NCBI GenBank assembly: GCA_041308645.1
Contig: JBFZBC010000020.1
Location: forward strand, 1-8,913
Reading direction: 5' to 3'
DNA: 8,913 nucleotides
Source of the DNA: CAIJXO01 sp041308645
GTDB taxonomy: Bacteria > Patescibacteriota > Minisyncoccia > Phycocordibacterales > GWA1-40-21
Of this stretch, positions 6,965-8,913 are shown in pieces (the stretch's first letter is position 1; each line of letters opens with the position of its first letter). The notes under the pieces are model-generated. The model saw only the letters and a list, made by a program, of their open reading frames with translations, searched no databases and had not been told where the DNA came from. The position numbers and the translations under genes were made by a program.

Positions 6965-7443
6965 TTTTTAGTAATAGCATTTAAGGCCATAACTAATCCT
7001 TGGATTGGTGAGTTGATGACATTTACGAATTGAGCATACAATATCTGCTGTGAAGGGATAAGGGCAATTGCCATCATCTCCTCTTTATTCATATACTTAC
7101 CACCAAAAATACCTCCGGCAATTGATATATTGTCCTTAAACTTCTTTTGGAAGTTATAAACCTCTCTTGCTGGAGCAGTTAAATCTGCACTGAAAGCTAA
7201 AGCTGTCTCACCTATAATCTTAGGAATTTCTCCTTCGATTTTAGCTTCATCAAAAGCTCTTTTGGCAAGGGTTTTTTTAGTAACCATATATCCAACACTA
7301 GCTTGTCGAAGAGCTCTTCTCATTTCAATAGTATTCTTCACATTGAAGCCTTTGAAATTAAAGAAGACGACTGACTTTGAATCCTTTAAGAGTTTTGAAA
7401 CCTCATCAATTATTTCTTTCTTTTTACCTTTTGATATTGGCAT
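6949..7443 (-). CDS. rplJ: 50S ribosomal protein L10
   Basis: L10 anchors L12 dimers to the 23S rRNA near the GTPase centre and, in many bacteria, represses its own mRNA by binding the leader. Its 164 residues match the family. The N-terminal RNA-binding domain begins MPISKGKKKEIIDEVSKLLK, followed by FFNFKGFNVKNTIEMRRALR and the motif KKTLAKRAF (residues about 56-64). The central part contains IAGGIFGGKYM. The C-terminal helix (about 143-158, SPIQGLVMALNAITKK) is the L12-binding segment; it is short, room for perhaps two or three L12 dimers by inference. The only SD-like bases, GAGAGGGG (7469-7462), lie 18 nt from the ATG inside a strong hairpin. Upstream are an L10-type leader RNA and a promoter. 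The last codons and stop lie within a CCCGCCC-type palindrome. Confidence 0.98.
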   Translation of the reverse strand: MPISKGKKKEIIDEVSKLLKDSKSVVFFNFKGFNVKNTIEMRRALRQASVGYMVTKKTLAKRAFDEAKIEGEIPKIIGETALAFSADLTAPAREVYNFQKKFKDNISIAGGIFGGKYMNKEEMMAIALIPSQQILYAQFVNVINSPIQGLVMALNAITKKPART

Positions 7444-7455
7444 ATTGATTTTTTT

Positions 7456-7597
7456 AAACGACCCCTCTCATTTTATTAAAAATGAATCGGGGTCGTTTTT
7501 AATTTTTTTCAAATTAAAACGATCCTTCTCGATTATAAACGCAAATATAATCAATCAGGATCATTTTTGTTTGTATTTAATTCAAACAAAAACGACC
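7456..7597 (-). promoter_or_regulatory. Switch-like hairpin cluster between L10 leader and rplJ
   Basis: Three stems are visible on the minus strand: CAAACAAAAA-type arms 7583-7592 with 7564-7573 (10 bp); 7558-7565 with 7518-7525 plus inner GATTATA/TATAATC (7546-7552 with 7531-7537); and AAACGACCCC (7498-7489) with GGGGTCGTTT (7465-7456). The last one sequesters the only SD-like sequence of rplJ. GGTCGTTTTT (7597-7588) is also perfectly complementary to AAAAACGACC (7500-7491), so an alternative 10-bp pairing would open the SD hairpin. The pairings are seen; the switch is inference. On the plus strand 7456-7509 resembles a terminator, but no plus gene needs it. Confidence 0.55.
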
Positions 7598-7625
7598 TTT
7601 ATTAAAGCCGTTGAAACTAGAGTAT

Positions 7626-7718
7626 TTGAAAATGCTTTTTACATTTTCAACCTCGGCAGATTATCCTTCAATTAATTCAGGATTATTAAAGCTTACGCTT
7701 TCTGCTGTCTTTGGCTTA
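7626..7718 (-). ncRNA. L10 leader RNA (autoregulatory element of rplJ-rplL)
   Basis: The minus strand reads GCCAAAGACAGCAGA (7715-7701), then a small hairpin AAAGC-GTAA-GCTTT (about 7702-7689), a second stem ATCCT/AGGAT, and closes with TCTGCCGAGGT (7660-7650). These blocks match my memory of the conserved ribosomal protein L10 leader family, in which a multi-branched junction binds L10-(L12)n. It is followed by a 9-bp hairpin TTGAAAATG/CATTTTCAA (7650-7642 with 7634-7626). Position between a promoter and rplJ fits. Excess stalk complex would bind here and lower expression. A covariance-model search would settle it. Confidence 0.8.
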
Positions 7719-7725
7719 TGAAAAC

Positions 7726-7753
7726 AGTATACTTATCCTAGCTAAAATGTAAA
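7726..7753 (-). promoter_or_regulatory. Promoter of the rplJ-rplL unit
   Basis: On the minus strand TTTACA (7753-7748) and TATACT (7731-7726) are 16 nt apart, each one base from the sigma-70 consensus. A start near 7720 places the 5' end of the transcript right at the L10 leader. It lies just downstream of the preceding gene's stop codon, so the ribosomal genes are probably transcribed independently of it. Confidence 0.7.
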
Positions 7754-7764
7754 GACTAACCAAG

Positions 7765-8913
7765 TCACTGATAAAAAGTCTCTCGAATAGTCCTAATAGG
7801 ATGGAAAATTTTTGACCAAAAACCCTTTTTTGGAGTTTGGCTTTCAGCCACCTCTGTCGAATCTTCAACTTGATCATCTACACTGGAGGAACTTATAAAA
7901 AAACTTGCTACAGAAGCGGTGAGAGGAATATTTCCGGTTATTTGATTTAAATATTGTGAAGAATTTGAAATATTTGCTGTAACCATTATTGGTTTATTTA
8001 TTTGAGTTAGTTTTTTATATTCCAAAGCAAACCTCTCCACCTCCACTGTGGTAATTTGTTGGTCAGAATTTGAGGTAAAAAAATTAGAGTTAATTTGAGC
8101 TACCCCCTTACCTGAAGCATCTGTTAAAATAATTTCTGCCCCATTAGTTGAAATTTTTAAATACTCAGCCGGAAAAGCTACACTCCTACTAGCAGAAATT
8201 ATTGTGTCCTGCGGAAAATCATAAATCCCCGTTCCAGATTTTAATTTATAGCCAAATAAATTTATTTCATAATCCCCTTTATTAATAATCTCCACCGCCC
8301 CGTCTATTTTCTGAATCATAGATAAACTTGGAACAACAACTTTTATTTGCGTTCTGGAGACTGATTTTAAATCACCACAGGTACCATTTAAAACCACATT
8401 ATAATCACCAGCATATTTATAAATATGCTCCACTTTTTCTCCCGTTTGAGATAAACCATCGCCAAAAGTCCAAAAATATTTACAATTTTTATTAATTATA
8501 TCTGCGGAAATTTTATGCTTAGCTTCTAGACCCACCGAGGAATCCAAATAAACAAGACGCGGGCGGCCCGCCGATACTTCAAAAACTGTTGGCTCAGTAT
8601 AATCACTCAGATCTTCTTGAATATAATGAACGGAATAAACTGTTGATCCTCCACCGCTAGGAGAACCAGTAATACTAACAGGAAAAGTTACTGTTTGACC
8701 CTTATGAGAAATAGTTAAAGTTTGACTAGTAGTAGCCACAGCACTATTAAAACCAGAAATTTCACTGGCGGTTATGACTTCGGTGGAAGTAGAATTATTA
8801 TCATATGTTCCAACAACCACCAGCCCAGTAATATCAAAAGAAGCACCTATCGTATAAGAAAGTTTTGTTGGTAAAGTGGTGATGGTTAAACTAGTCAACG
8901 TAGAAGTCCCAGT
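7765..8913 (-). CDS. Multidomain surface protein with Ig-like, PKD and lamin-tail-like domains, N-terminus outside window
   Basis: An open frame of 382 codons runs off the right edge; the N-terminus, and any signal peptide, is missing. Residues about 10-85 form a bacterial Ig-like domain (group 3/4 type: LPTKLSYTIGASFDITGLVV ... GQTVTFPVSI). A GSPSGGGS linker follows. Residues about 125-200 form a PKD domain with the diagnostic WTFGDG and YKYAGDYNV motifs and two Cys (NKNCKYF, NGTCGDL) that could form a disulfide. Residues about 205-285 resemble a lamin-tail/LTD-type beta sandwich (VEIINKGDYEINLFGYKLKS). An acidic, Ser-rich linker leads to a basic end, GFWSKIFHPIRTIRETFYQ. No transmembrane helix is obvious. 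Likely extracellular adhesion or matrix binding, by analogy. The domain assignments of the first and third parts are by pattern only. No terminator is seen before the rplJ promoter. Confidence 0.8.
   Translation of the reverse strand, partial: TGTSTLTSLTITTLPTKLSYTIGASFDITGLVVVGTYDNNSTSTEVITASEISGFNSAVATTSQTLTISHKGQTVTFPVSITGSPSGGGSTVYSVHYIQEDLSDYTEPTVFEVSAGRPRLVYLDSSVGLEAKHKISADIINKNCKYFWTFGDGLSQTGEKVEHIYKYAGDYNVVLNGTCGDLKSVSRTQIKVVVPSLSMIQKIDGAVEIINKGDYEINLFGYKLKSGTGIYDFPQDTIISASRSVAFPAEYLKISTNGAEIILTDASGKGVAQINSNFFTSNSDQQITTVEVERFALEYKKLTQINKPIMVTANISNSSQYLNQITGNIPLTASVASFFISSSSVDDQVEDSTEVAESQTPKKGFWSKIFHPIRTIRETFYQ

Noticed and set aside
7262..7675. Plus-strand open frame of 137 codons
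   Set aside because: It is antisense to rplJ and its leader; the Phe/Ile/Leu-rich content is the complement of the real gene and AT-rich leader.

Overview
The window reads as AT-rich bacterial chromosome. Every gene I can support lies on the minus strand. The most likely source is a member of the Candidate Phyla Radiation (Patescibacteria). That is an inference from a 23S rRNA gene broken by introns and insertions, no 16S gene upstream of it, a small winged-helix/nucleotidyltransferase-like protein, a PKD plus lamin-tail-like surface protein, and scattered GCCCGCCC-type palindromes. No single marker proves it.

Positions 1-3941 hold most of a 23S rRNA gene, read right to left. Its 3' end is outside the window. 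Conserved landmarks can be followed from the 5' end (about 3940) to the equivalent of E. coli U2593 (position 732); E. coli numbering here is from memory. The gene carries three insertions: about 230 nt in helix 25 (3004-3235); a 208-nt group I intron with no reading frame at the L1931 site (1394-1601); and at least 731 nt at the L2593 site (1-731) that runs off the left edge and contains a tRNA-like segment. The sarcin-ricin loop and the 3' end of 23S must lie further left. Both intron-like insertions carry near-perfect antisense copies of their own 5' exon.

Positions 3942-4839 contain no gene I can recognise. They hold palindromes, two of them with identical arms, and there is no 16S rRNA, so the 23S gene seems unlinked from 16S. 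A perfect bidirectional terminator at 4840-4876 separates this region from the protein genes.

Positions 4907-8913 carry, in transcription order from the right: the C-terminal part of a large surface protein (Ig-like, PKD and lamin-tail-like domains); a promoter and L10-type leader RNA followed by further switch-like hairpins; rplJ (L10) and rplL (L7/L12), which build the ribosomal stalk; an intrinsic terminator; a winged-helix regulator-like protein; and a short membrane protein of the MscS-associated TM-helix family with its own promoter. The best regulated unit in the window is promoter - L10 leader - rplJ - rplL - terminator, which fits autogenous control by the L10-L12 complex.
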